Of a stretch of 26,446 nucleotides of DNA, positions 1-8,800 are shown one piece after another (the first letter of the stretch is position 1; the number at the start of each line of letters is the position of its first letter). The notes beneath the pieces were generated by a model. It was given only the letters and a program-made list of their open reading frames with translations. It did not search any database and was not told the DNA's origin. This stretch comes from a virus. The position numbers and the translations under genes are program-made. The stretch lies in the IMG/VR virus record IMGVR_UViG_3300042566_000702, positions 1-26,446 of that record. One strand, 5' to 3'.

Positions 1-600
1 TGCCGCTCTCAACGCTGTATTTGGACTACCATTATTTGAAGGACCTGTCCAGTCGTATGTATATGGCTTACTATTCCCTAAACCAGGTATAGACACGCCA
101 TAAAAAATATTACCTTGTACTGTTGCAGTACCTAAGTCAAGAGAAGATAATACAGTGAACGATCCTATACTAGAAGTCTCTACTTGCCAATAGCCATTGT
201 ACCCTTGTGGGTCAGTGATACTCGGTGATGTTACTCCACTGAGTCTAATAAAAGTACCTATCGGGAACTGCACAACTGTACCAGTACCATGAGTCACGGT
301 GAAACGTTCAATAGTAGATGTAATGCCTACTGTTGCTATACTATTAACTGCTAAGCCAATACTTATCAAGTTATCATACACCGCATCAGTAACGACACCT
401 CGGTTGTATGCATCGTTTATTGACCAAGTCAATAATCTAAGACAAGTGTTTTGAACTACTGTACCAAATGTATAGTCAGCATATGTTTTGCTTTGCCCCA
501 TGTGCGCAGCCGCAACTGGATTTATATTAAGACCTGTATTTTGTAATACAGATCCTAATACGTTTACACCTAAGGGACTTTGTTTACCTGAATCTGCCAT
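1..600 (-). CDS. Virion structural protein, N-terminal 200 codons (gene runs off the left edge)
   Basis: An open frame of 200 codons runs from the ATG at 600 to the window edge without a stop, so only the N-terminal part is visible. It begins MADSGKQSPLGVNVLGS and continues with a Ser/Thr/Gly/Val-rich beta-type composition lacking membrane segments or catalytic motifs. From memory, an N-terminus of this kind (MADSGKQSPLGVNVLGSLLQ) is found on large structural proteins of cyanophage-type T4 relatives; this is recall, not a search. It follows the PAAR spike-tip gene after a 6-nt gap, which fits a role at the baseplate or tail. No Shine-Dalgarno is obvious; the sequence GTAAATAATT lies directly before the ATG. 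Exact role unknown. Confidence 0.6.
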   Translation of the reverse strand, partial: MADSGKQSPLGVNVLGSVLQNTGLNINPVAAAHMGQSKTYADYTFGTVVQNTCLRLLTWSINDAYNRGVVTDAVYDNLISIGLAVNSIATVGITSTIERFTVTHGTGTVVQFPIGTFIRLSGVTSPSITDPQGYNGYWQVETSSIGSFTVLSSLDLGTATVQGNIFYGVSIPGLGNSKPYTYDWTGPSNNGSPNTALRAA

Positions 601-606
601 AATTAT

Positions 607-888
607 TTACGGACAAAAAGTGTCAGTACTGCCTTCAGCTATGCTATGACCGCATGTATTACCTGAACCCACTCTTAACACAGGTGAGTTCTCTGCAAAT
701 ACAGTAGGGCTACCATCAGTAGTCATAGCCGCACGATGAGGTGGGTGGGGTTTTCCCCAAGGCGCATGGGGAGTGATTTGACTAACGTGAAGACCTACTG
801 GTATGCCATTAGCAAATACAGTACTAGCACCACGCATTATCCTACCACCTACTTGATTAGCATCCCCCAAGCGACTTAATTTTGCCAT
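607..888 (-). CDS. PAAR-repeat spike-tip protein (T4 gp5.4-like)
   Basis: A 93-aa protein with the layout of PAAR proteins, which cap the central tail spike and sharpen it for membrane piercing. Two similar halves are visible: GASTVFANGIPV (residues 20-31) and GSPTVFAENSPVLRVGSG (59-76), the typical PAAR pattern of a Gly-Ser/Ala start, VFxNGxP and an R-x-G turn. Candidate zinc ligands are H34, H41, H48, H51, C79 and H81; the family binds one zinc near the tip through His and Cys. It starts with ATG 1 nt after the stop of the preceding gene, with TAGGA as a likely ribosome binding site. Its length is typical for a stand-alone phage PAAR protein. The pairing with a downstream structural gene supports a baseplate role. 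Confidence 0.8.
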   Translation of the reverse strand: MAKLSRLGDANQVGGRIMRGASTVFANGIPVGLHVSQITPHAPWGKPHPPHRAAMTTDGSPTVFAENSPVLRVGSGNTCGHSIAEGSTDTFCP

Positions 889-889
889 A

Positions 890-1195
890 TTATCCTAAAA
901 TTAGTTTCTTATCTGGTACTTTGATACCAGTAGTTGCTTCTAAGTACTTCATCTTAACCGAATCGTCTGTAATACCAAGAATAGCAACGCTATTAGTATT
1001 TAGCTTAAATTCTTCCTTCGGATCAGCGGTAAATACACTAGGAATCATTTGCATACCCTGCTGTGTAGGTGCAATAGAAACTGGTTCTTCTAAAATAATC
1101 CAATCACCTCCTGCTTGCTTTACTTTAGCAATCAATTCTTCACCTGAATTGAGTTTGAAGGTATATACTTGACCTGGTTGTAGTGCTATTTGCAT
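890..1195 (-). CDS. Small Sm/Hfq-fold-like protein of unknown function
   Basis: A 101-aa protein. Its first half reads YTFKLNSGEELIAKVKQAG, then a WIILEEPVSI strand. This pattern (a strand, the L-x-S/N-G-E-E turn, a bent strand, a short linker, then a strand with the Glu-Pro pair) recalls the Sm-like beta-barrels described in some T4-like phages. That assignment is by eye and is an inference on fold, not on function. There is no catalytic motif, membrane segment or cysteine. The ATG overlaps the glutaredoxin stop codon by 1 nt (TAATG), so translation is probably coupled. It sits between the nucleotide-metabolism genes and the tail-tip genes and could belong to either group. Confidence 0.55.
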   Translation of the reverse strand: MQIALQPGQVYTFKLNSGEELIAKVKQAGGDWIILEEPVSIAPTQQGMQMIPSVFTADPKEEFKLNTNSVAILGITDDSVKMKYLEATTGIKVPDKKLILG

Positions 1196-1425
1196 TAGTT
1201 ACTTTCTGTTAATTTTTGTTTAAGTTCAGTGAACCCACCGATAAGTTCACCGTTCATAATGATTTGGGGAACTGTTCTTGCTGTTGGGATTGCTTCAAGC
1301 AATTCTTCTTTTGACCATCCGTCTCCAATTTTACGTTCTTCAAATTGGATACCTTTTTGATTTAACAATGCCTTTGCTTGATCGCAATAAGGGCAGTGAT
1401 ACTTACTCCATACAATTGTTGTCAT
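1195..1425 (-). CDS. grx: Glutaredoxin (phage NrdC-type)
   Basis: A 76-aa thioredoxin-fold protein with the CPYC redox motif (C11, C14) after the first beta strand, the cis-proline TVP motif at 51-53 and the GGFTEL glutathione/substrate loop at 63-68. It ends soon after that loop, the compact size seen in phage glutaredoxins. Glutaredoxins reduce the active-site disulfide of class I ribonucleotide reductase, and this gene lies two genes downstream of nrdA and nrdB in the same orientation. It is thus probably the dedicated reductant for the phage enzyme. The start codon lies 1 nt after the preceding gene's stop (TAAAATG), so it is probably translated by coupling. Confidence 0.93.
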   Translation of the reverse strand: MTTIVWSKYHCPYCDQAKALLNQKGIQFEERKIGDGWSKEELLEAIPTARTVPQIIMNGELIGGFTELKQKLTESN

Positions 1426-1426
1426 T

Positions 1427-1924
1427 TTATTTTTCCTTCCAAAATCTTGGTCTTGTGTCAGTTGTGGCTGAGGGGTCTTTTCTTTTGTAGATAGTTATAG
1501 CTGGTCTAAAATTATTTACATTAACTACATCATGATACTTTTCACTACCTATATGCTTGTACCATTTTTTATACTGGTAGTTCACTGACTCAATGAAAGT
1601 CCCGTCATCTTCAAACCAACGTGTGATTCCAGGATGTTCCATGAGTACATAATTGTAACTGTAATCTCTCTTAAAGTCTAGATGACGATTTCCATAATCT
1701 GTGTGTTTCCATATTTGCACTTGAATAGTATCTTCTTCTGTAATTTCAGTGATGTTTTCATACACCCATTGCTTAAGATAATCCGGGGCATCGAACTGAA
1801 AAAACTGTGTGTCCGGATATTTTGCAAGTAGTGCTGATTCATTAGGATGATTGGAACAGAAATTTATTAATTCTATCTCCATTTCGTTTGGTAACGGTGG
1901 CCAAGTCAATTCAGAATAATTCAT
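1427..1924 (-). CDS. Putative small 2-oxoglutarate/Fe(II) oxygenase-like protein
   Basis: A 165-aa protein not recognised with certainty. The C-terminal half has the residue pattern of a double-stranded beta-helix 2OG-Fe(II) oxygenase: HLD at 81-83 (HxD), strands NYVLMEHPGI and RWFEDDG, a second histidine at H131 in YHDVVNV, and R140 nine residues later in RPAITIY. H-x-D, distal H, then Arg about ten residues on is the iron and 2OG binding arrangement of the superfamily, so the assignment rests on spacing and strand pattern. The first 70 residues are a mixed helical region. It sits between nrdB and glutaredoxin with gaps of 1-2 nt, in one translation-coupled operon. Substrate unknown; it could also be a degenerate cupin. 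Confidence 0.5.
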   Translation of the reverse strand: MNYSELTWPPLPNEMEIELINFCSNHPNESALLAKYPDTQFFQFDAPDYLKQWVYENITEITEEDTIQVQIWKHTDYGNRHLDFKRDYSYNYVLMEHPGITRWFEDDGTFIESVNYQYKKWYKHIGSEKYHDVVNVNNFRPAITIYKRKDPSATTDTRPRFWKEK

Positions 1925-1926
1925 TA

Positions 1927-3027
1927 TTAAATGTTAGGTAGTGAGTCATAGTCTAATGCGTCAGACATTACACCGATGACATAGTTAGTTGACTCAGTTT
2001 CTTGCAGTGCAGACTGCTTCTTACTTGTGTCAGAATGCTTGTTGAACCATGGAATAGGAGTAGTCTTGGGTGCAGTACTGTTGTAACGTATGCCAATCTC
2101 TTTCAATGCTCCGGCTGCTGTGTAGTCCACAAAGTCTTTTAATACAGTTGCGTTTAATCCAATAACAGGACCTAACTTAAACAAGTAGTCTGCCCACTCT
2201 TTTTCTTCTCGAATAACATCCATGTACAGTTGATACACTTCAGCTTCGCATTCTGCTTTAACAGCGGCAAATCTTGGATCTTCTTTAATTACTTGATTAA
2301 TCAAGAATGCAGTCCAACCCTTGTGCAATAGTTCGTCTTGTAGAATCAAGCTAATGATGTTACCATTACCAATAAAGATTTTATTCTCAACCATTGCAAG
2401 TGAAGTGGCAAAACTAACCATAAAGCGGAACGCTTCTAGTGCATAACTCGCATTCAATGCCATCCAGATTGCTTTGATATGTTCGTGCTCAGTAACAACT
2501 TCCCCGATTTCTTTGCGGCAGTTAACACGATGTAAAGTATCATAGTACAAACCTACACTACTTGCCATGCTAATGATTTCTGATGTGTCGTGGATAGTAT
2601 TAAACACTTCCTTAGGCACGTTGTAGATGTTACGAATGATGTGACTGTAACTGCGGCTGTGAATGTTTGTTTCAAAGAAGCCCCAATTTAACATCAATGC
2701 TTCTAGTTCGGGAAGACTAACTACAGGTAAGAAAATCTGAGTAGGGCCACGGCCTTGCAAACTATCTAGTGCTGTTTGGCGTAAGACATTGCTAGTAAAG
2801 ATATGTTTGACTGCATCGCTTGCATCTTTAAAGTCATTAGCATCTTTAGTAAGGCTAACTTCTTCCGGGACCCAAAAGAAACCACGTGCTGTTGTTTCAA
2901 AGTCTGCAATCTTTTTATATTTTACTTCTTCAAATCGTTGAATGGTTACGGGACCTTCCGGGTCCAAAAACATTTTTCTATTCAAATAATCTGTTTTAGT
3001 TGTTAGGTTATATTGTTGTTTTGACAT
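1927..3027 (-). CDS. nrdB: Class I ribonucleotide reductase, small (radical-generating) subunit
   Basis: A 366-aa NrdB, about the length of E. coli R2. It houses the diiron-tyrosyl cofactor and passes the radical to NrdA. Key residues by alignment with E. coli R2: W52 (W48) in FFWVPEEV, D88 (D84) in LDSLQGRGP, Y127 (Y122, radical tyrosine) in HSRSYSHI, E198 (E204) in YALEAFRF, E232 and H235 (E238, H241) in QDELLH, and Y349 (Y356) in TNYVIG near the C-terminal tail that docks on NrdA. The E115-H118 ligand pair is unusual: here it is E119 and H123, three residues between instead of two. The gene starts 8 nt after the nrdA stop, forming an nrdA-nrdB unit with glutaredoxin downstream. Function is clear; the metal type is not. 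Confidence 0.96.
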   Translation of the reverse strand: MSKQQYNLTTKTDYLNRKMFLDPEGPVTIQRFEEVKYKKIADFETTARGFFWVPEEVSLTKDANDFKDASDAVKHIFTSNVLRQTALDSLQGRGPTQIFLPVVSLPELEALMLNWGFFETNIHSRSYSHIIRNIYNVPKEVFNTIHDTSEIISMASSVGLYYDTLHRVNCRKEIGEVVTEHEHIKAIWMALNASYALEAFRFMVSFATSLAMVENKIFIGNGNIISLILQDELLHKGWTAFLINQVIKEDPRFAAVKAECEAEVYQLYMDVIREEKEWADYLFKLGPVIGLNATVLKDFVDYTAAGALKEIGIRYNSTAPKTTPIPWFNKHSDTSKKQSALQETESTNYVIGVMSDALDYDSLPNI

Positions 3028-3035
3028 GTTGTTTC

Positions 3036-5354
3036 TCAGAGTTTACATGACTCACATGATTCTTCATCATCAAAGTCAATTGCTTCTAGCATTACCGGGG
3101 CTTCTTCTGCTTGCTGTTTACTACCTTGCTTATTAATCAAACTATAGTAGAATGTCTTAATACCCCACACATGTGCTTGCATCAAGTTCTTAGCAATCAA
3201 TGTTGTAGGTACTTTTCTGTCAGCAAAGTTTGCAGGGTTATAGAATGTGTTAGTTGATATTGACTGGTCGATATAAACTTGTAGTACGGCTGATGTTTTT
3301 AAATATGCATCGCAGTCTTTTTGTTCCCACATCATTTGATACTTGTTCTTCAACTTGTGATATTCGGGTACAACTTGAACGAAACTTCCTGCTTTACTTT
3401 CTTTGACAGAAATTAGACTCATGGGCATTTCAATGCCGTTAGTAGAGTTAATAACTACACTGCTTGATTCTACAGGAGCGATAGCCATTTGTGTAGCATT
3501 ACGGACACCGTAACTACGCATCAACGCACGTAATCCTTCCCAGTTTAATTCAGGGGTAAAATCTGCTAGTTCATTAACACCGTTTGCTCTACGCTCCCAA
3601 GGGAAGATACCCTTACCATAGTATGTTTGGTCACTGTTGTCACAACGACCACGTTCTTGTGCAAGTTCTACACTAGACTCTGTTAAGTAGAATGCTTGAT
3701 GCTCCATCCATGATTTAACTTCTTGCAGTGCATCTTTATCACCGTACTTCATACCGCGCTTGGCATGCCAATATGCTAGGTTTGTAACACCGATACCTAG
3801 AGGACGAATCTCGTCATTACTCAACTTAGACTGGATAGAAAGAAAATCTTGGTAATCGAGAATATTGTTAAGACTACGGTGAAGAATACGGCAAGCCCTA
3901 CGCATATCTTCTGGGTTGCGGAAAGCTCCCCAGTTGATGCTACCAAGTGTACATAAAGCGATACGACCATCGGGATCATCAAGACGTTTAAAAGACTTAG
4001 TAGGTAATAGGATTTCACAGCAAAGGTTACTCTGGTAAATTGTATGATACTCAGGATCAAATGGCCCTTGATTCATCACGTTGTCAATAAAGACAAGATA
4101 GATACGACCTGTGTCAGTGCGTTCTTTTAAGATGCCGCCTTTGAATACATCTTCTGCATTCATTGTTTTCTTGCGGAGATCCTTGCGTTTTTCATACTTA
4201 ACATATAGTTCTTCGAACAACGCTGTATTCGTATAGAAGGCTTCGTATAGGTCTGGCACTTCATTAGGGTCAAAGAAGGTAATATTCTCTTTATTCTTGA
4301 ATCGTCTCCAAAAGAATGCAGAAAGCACCACACCGTAATCCATGAAGCGGACTCTTGTTTCGTCTGTGCCCTGGTTGTTTTTGAGCACAATAAGGTCATC
4401 AAATTGATGATGCCATATGGGATAGAAAACCGTAGCAGATGCATTGCGAATGCCTCCTTGTGAACATGAACGTAGATCACCGAACCATTTCTTTAAGAAC
4501 GGAATCATACCAGTGTGCATTATTTCGCCACCGCGAATAGGAGATCCTAGTGGGCGCAGACGACCAATCTCTAAACCAATACCAGCACGTTTGCTAGCAT
4601 ACTTGGCCATCATTTCACCTGAAGCAAAGATTGAATCTAAATCATCATCACTGCGAATCAATACACAAGAGCTAAATTGCTTAGTGGGAGTTCCAAGTCC
4701 TGCCAAAACTGGCGTAGCCAACGTGAACAAGCCGTCACTAGCCGCAGTGTAATACTCTTTGATGAGTCGCATACGTGCTGCCAGAGGTTCTTCTTTGTGA
4801 AAGATCGTTGCGGCTGCAACCAAGTATCTGATTTGCGGTGTTTCATAAATTTCCTTTGTGGAACGATTACGAACAAGATACTTCTCAATCAGTTGCTCAA
4901 TAGCGGCATAACTATATTGTTCGTCTTTAGAATGGTCAATGAACGAATCCATCTTGTTCCATTCTTCTTCTGTATACCACTCTAGTAATTCACTAGTATA
5001 AAGACCAGTTTCTACGTTTTTCTTTATAATAGAATAAAGACTGGGAGGAGTATACTGACCATATACGTCTTTACGTAGCATAGATAAACGCTGTTTACCT
5101 GCTACATATTGATAGTTGGTATGACCAACTTCGGGATTTGACTCAACATCAATCAAATCCACGATAGCACGTAATGTAATTTCGTCAATCTGACGAGTAG
5201 AGATACCATCATAAAAATGCAATTGGCTCTTAATCTCCACCATTGACGGGCTAACATCAGCTATGCCCTTACATATTTTTGCTACTTGAGCTTGCCATTT
5301 TTCAATAGTTAGTGGTTCTTTAGACCCGTTTCTTTTTATAACGTCAATTTTCAT
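3036..5354 (-). CDS. nrdA: Class Ia ribonucleotide reductase, large (catalytic) subunit
   Basis: A 772-aa NrdA (E. coli 761 aa), which reduces ribonucleoside diphosphates to deoxyribonucleotides for phage DNA synthesis. The N-terminal ~100 residues look like an ATP-cone allosteric domain. Active-site residues are visible: C230 in FSSCVLI and C468 in ALCTLGSIN (the redox pair), N443, C445 (thiyl radical site) and E447 in SNLCCEI, and the radical-relay pair Y736-Y737 in KTFYYS. The C-terminus ends CESCKL, with C767 and C770 as the shuttle pair that accepts electrons from glutaredoxin. E. coli spaces this pair CxxxxC, here it is CxxC. An extra Cys (C446) replaces the Leu next to the radical Cys. 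The ATG lies 1 nt after the preceding stop. Confidence 0.97.
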   Translation of the reverse strand: MKIDVIKRNGSKEPLTIEKWQAQVAKICKGIADVSPSMVEIKSQLHFYDGISTRQIDEITLRAIVDLIDVESNPEVGHTNYQYVAGKQRLSMLRKDVYGQYTPPSLYSIIKKNVETGLYTSELLEWYTEEEWNKMDSFIDHSKDEQYSYAAIEQLIEKYLVRNRSTKEIYETPQIRYLVAAATIFHKEEPLAARMRLIKEYYTAASDGLFTLATPVLAGLGTPTKQFSSCVLIRSDDDLDSIFASGEMMAKYASKRAGIGLEIGRLRPLGSPIRGGEIMHTGMIPFLKKWFGDLRSCSQGGIRNASATVFYPIWHHQFDDLIVLKNNQGTDETRVRFMDYGVVLSAFFWRRFKNKENITFFDPNEVPDLYEAFYTNTALFEELYVKYEKRKDLRKKTMNAEDVFKGGILKERTDTGRIYLVFIDNVMNQGPFDPEYHTIYQSNLCCEILLPTKSFKRLDDPDGRIALCTLGSINWGAFRNPEDMRRACRILHRSLNNILDYQDFLSIQSKLSNDEIRPLGIGVTNLAYWHAKRGMKYGDKDALQEVKSWMEHQAFYLTESSVELAQERGRCDNSDQTYYGKGIFPWERRANGVNELADFTPELNWEGLRALMRSYGVRNATQMAIAPVESSSVVINSTNGIEMPMSLISVKESKAGSFVQVVPEYHKLKNKYQMMWEQKDCDAYLKTSAVLQVYIDQSISTNTFYNPANFADRKVPTTLIAKNLMQAHVWGIKTFYYSLINKQGSKQQAEEAPVMLEAIDFDDEESCESCKL

Positions 5355-5355
5355 A

Positions 5356-5790
5356 TTATATTTTCTTCTTTATTTCTTGTATGTCTAGTGTATTGGTTAA
5401 CTTAAATTCTGTCAGATTGATATTTACTACCATATCAGGCCAGTAATTCATCACATATTTTGCGCGGTCAACTAAGACTAAGGCAACATCTTCACTATTA
5501 TCGTCGGTTCCTAAGCGAAAGTCAATATCATCTACACCCAATAATAACAATGTATATATCATTCCCAAACCTCTAGCTAGTTGACAGTATTCATTATCAT
5601 TCAACAGTTCCCATGGTCCAGGCCATTGTGAGATTTCATGAGGATGCAAGTAATGGTTAACCAAAGGTGCTGATTGCCACCACTTGTCTATTTCTATACA
5701 TTTGGTTTGTGTATCTGCGTTCTGTAGAGATTGTCTTAGATCATACCAGGATTGTAGTCTGGTTTCGTAATTTAATTGGAATACATTCAT
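5356..5790 (-). CDS. Conserved-looking hypothetical protein upstream of nrdA
   Basis: A 144-aa acidic, Trp/Leu-rich protein read from the ATG at 5790 (MNVFQLNYETRLQSWYDLR). I do not recognise its function. It has an N-terminal helix, a WPGPWELL turn, a hydrophobic helix around YTLLLLGV followed by DDIDFRLG, and a strand-rich end. It is too short and too polar to be an obvious membrane protein and has no Cys cluster or nuclease motif. Reading-frame-compatible starts at 5808 (ATG) and 5814 (TTG) lie inside the loop of a 12-bp hairpin; the ATG at 5790 directly follows that hairpin and is preferred. The stop is 1 nt from nrdA, so translation of the two is probably coupled. Similar small genes occur in T4-like aquatic phages by my recollection. 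Confidence 0.6.
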   Translation of the reverse strand: MNVFQLNYETRLQSWYDLRQSLQNADTQTKCIEIDKWWQSAPLVNHYLHPHEISQWPGPWELLNDNEYCQLARGLGMIYTLLLLGVDDIDFRLGTDDNSEDVALVLVDRAKYVMNYWPDMVVNINLTEFKLTNTLDIQEIKKKI

Positions 5791-5826
5791 CACACTCGTA
5801 CTTATCATTATCAAAGTACGAGTGTG
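5791..5826 (-). promoter_or_regulatory. Perfect 12-bp inverted repeat abutting the start codon of the 144-aa gene
   Basis: The arms CACACTCGTACT (5791-5802) and AGTACGAGTGTG (5815-5826) are perfectly complementary around a 12-nt loop. The hairpin begins 8 nt after the stop of the 1938-aa fibre gene and its 3' base directly touches the ATG at 5790. No U-tract follows it on the minus strand (next bases ATGAATG), so it does not look like a simple intrinsic terminator. It separates late fibre genes from the ribonucleotide reductase operon and could act as an RNase processing site, a translational block or a protein-binding site. The loop contains an alternative in-frame ATG. Confidence 0.7.
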
Positions 5827-5834
5827 AAATTGTA

Positions 5835-8800
5835 TTAGAATCGGCCAACAGCTACTTCAATGACACCTGAAGCTTCATTAAAGTTTTCTAGTGATTTACC
5901 AATGATTGTACCTGCACGTGCTTCGTTGTTAGCAATAGCGTGGCCGTTGCCGGCTGCTACTAACAAATCACCTTTGAATACAGGACCGATAACTTTACAC
6001 GGTACACGACCTTGTAGAGCAATATCAGCAATGAACTCAGCTTCTAATCCACTGTTCATCGTGTACGCCGCATCAGTTGTTACAACACCTGCAACACGGG
6101 TAGTATTCATTTCAGTAGAGATAGTGACTTCATGTTCACCACCAAATACTAGAACAGTTCCAGGACCATAATCAGCATCAGCAATATACTTTTCTGACAA
6201 GTCAGCGTATGAAGCATTCCACTTAGTACCTGCAGTCAATGTCCAGTTACCTGTTACAGTACCGGCCGTTGTATTAGCACCAGTAGTCAACACTTGCGTC
6301 TGAACGCCAGCACCATAATAATAACCGTTGTCACCTGATATGAATGCTCTAGTTGTTCCATTACTAGCTACGTACAATCCCCAAAGTGCACTTGGAGCTC
6401 CGGATGACCCGCCTACTACTGTAGAATATGCATAACCTATACCATACATTGTTCCCAATGTAGTACTTGTTGGCACATATGGACCGCCGATAGTATAGAT
6501 AGGGTTAGTAGTAGTTGAGTTGTCTGCTAATGGGTAGGTACCATTTAAGTAACCGCTTAATCCACCTGATCTATATATAGGACCACTAGTTGTTAAACTA
6601 GACAATGTACCTGTACTTGTAATGTTAGGTTGTGCGGCTGTTGTTACAGTACCTGCAGTATCTGCACTTGTTGCACTACCATTTACTGTGATATTGTATG
6701 TACCACTTAGTCTTGCTTGTGCCAATGTACCACTTGAGATGTTGCTTGCGTTCAACGCAGTTAAACCACTGCCATTACCTGTAAACACACCACTGTTTGC
6801 TGTAATATTTGCGGCTGTAATATTGCCACTTACACCTAAACTTGTTAATGTACCGACACTTGTAATGTTACCTTGCGCGGCTGTTGTTACTGTGCCCGCA
6901 GTACCTGCAGTACCTGCACTGCCTGTAATATTACCTGTAATAGTTGATGTTACTGTTAGTCCAGACAATGTGCCTACACTAGTAATGTTACTCTGTGCGG
7001 CTGCTGTTACATAACCTGCGACGCCTGCTGTCGCAACATTCAAGTTAGCAACTTGTGTAGTTGATGTAACAACGAACGGGGCAGTACCTCCGGACACTGT
7101 ACTTGTTATTTGACCTGTAGCACTTACTGTGGTAAACGCACCGGTGTTTGCAGTAGTAGCACCAACTGTACCGTTATGTGCACCTGCATGGGTACCGAAA
7201 GTAGGAGCATTCACATTTCCTGCACTAATATTACCACTAACTGTTAATGAAATTAATGTACCAACACTTGTAATATTAGATTGGCTAGCTGTATAGACTG
7301 TACCTGCAACTAATGCGTTACCTACTTGACCTGAAACATTAGCACCTGCTACTGCATTAGCTGTTGTTGCAAAACTTACTGCACCTGTTACGTTAGCACC
7401 TGCTACTGCATTAGCTGTTGTTGCAAAACTTACTGCACCTGTTACGTTAGCACCAGTAATAGAAGTTAATGCTGAACCGTTACCTGAAACATTTGTAAAT
7501 ACACCATTTGTAGCGCCAATATTACCAACGTTTGCATTACCTGAAACAGTTAACGTACTCAAAGTACCAACACTTGTTAAACTACTGTTAACAACTGTTG
7601 ATTTTAATGTTGTACCACTCAAGTTTGCGGCGTTAGCTTGAATTACTGTATTAGAAGCAGATGTTATTTGACCTTGTTGGTTAACTGCAATAGTACTTAC
7701 TACATCTGCGCCACCGTATGTGCCTGTAGTTACCGCAGTATTACTGATACTGAATTCAGTACCAGTAAGAGATAATCCAGTGCCAGCAGTATACAATGTT
7801 GAGTCACTAATTTGAGCAAATGTAATTGCGGTTGTACCAAATGTAATTGTTCCAACTGTGTTACAAATATAAGTTTCACCTGCACCTGTATTACCATTTG
7901 TAACAAAGAATGCATCGCCTTGACCCAATGAAGTTGGACTGAAGGGATCGTATGTGTCTGCGTCAGTTGCACGTGTTAATACCCAATTTGTAGAAGCAGT
8001 ACCTACAGTTGTAACTGTGTAAACGCCATTTTCAAATTGATTAGTTTGATTGTAAATCAATACACGTTTACCAATTGTCATCAACACACCGTCAATAGTT
8101 AGTGCTACTTGTGTGCCTGCGTTAGTCAACGTAGCGCCAACACCACTAGTACCATTATTGTAAGTTACGTTTAAGTTGCCGGCAGAGTCAGGAGATTCAA
8201 CAAAGACAGCCTCGTGATAATGAATACCTGAAGCGGCTAGAGTATCTACATATTGTTTTGTTGCCGCGTCTGTTGTTTGTGTTGGTGTTGCTACGTTAGA
8301 AATTCTAAAAGTACCAACATTAACTGTACCAGTTCCAGTAGGAGTTAAATTAATGCTTTGATTAGCACCAGTTGCAGTAATTGTTACACCTGAAGTTCTA
8401 CCAACAATCAAATCTGTTACTATGTTTGCACTAGTTTGAATATTACCTGAAGCGGTAACACTAGATAATGTACCTAAACTTGTGACGTTTGGCTGAGCCG
8501 CAGTTGTTAGTGTGCCAGTTAGTAATGAAGCACCAATAGTACCACTATTAGCATAAACATTGCCGGCATTTACGTTACCAGAAATATTAGCCGTTACTGC
8601 AAAAACTGTACTATTTGCAATTAAATTGCTAGCGATGATATTACCGGTATCGCTGACAGAGGCTTTGTCGCCACCAGTAGTAAAGAAATTAATGTATCCT
8701 GAAGGTCCTGGAGCCAGATAGATTCCTGTGCCGCCGTTTAACATCTCAGATGCGTATACCTTACCAGCCGTTACTAAGTTACCACCAGTAGCATTACCGG

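Noticed and set aside
5791-5826. Ordinary intrinsic terminator
   Set aside because: No U-tract follows the stem on either strand.
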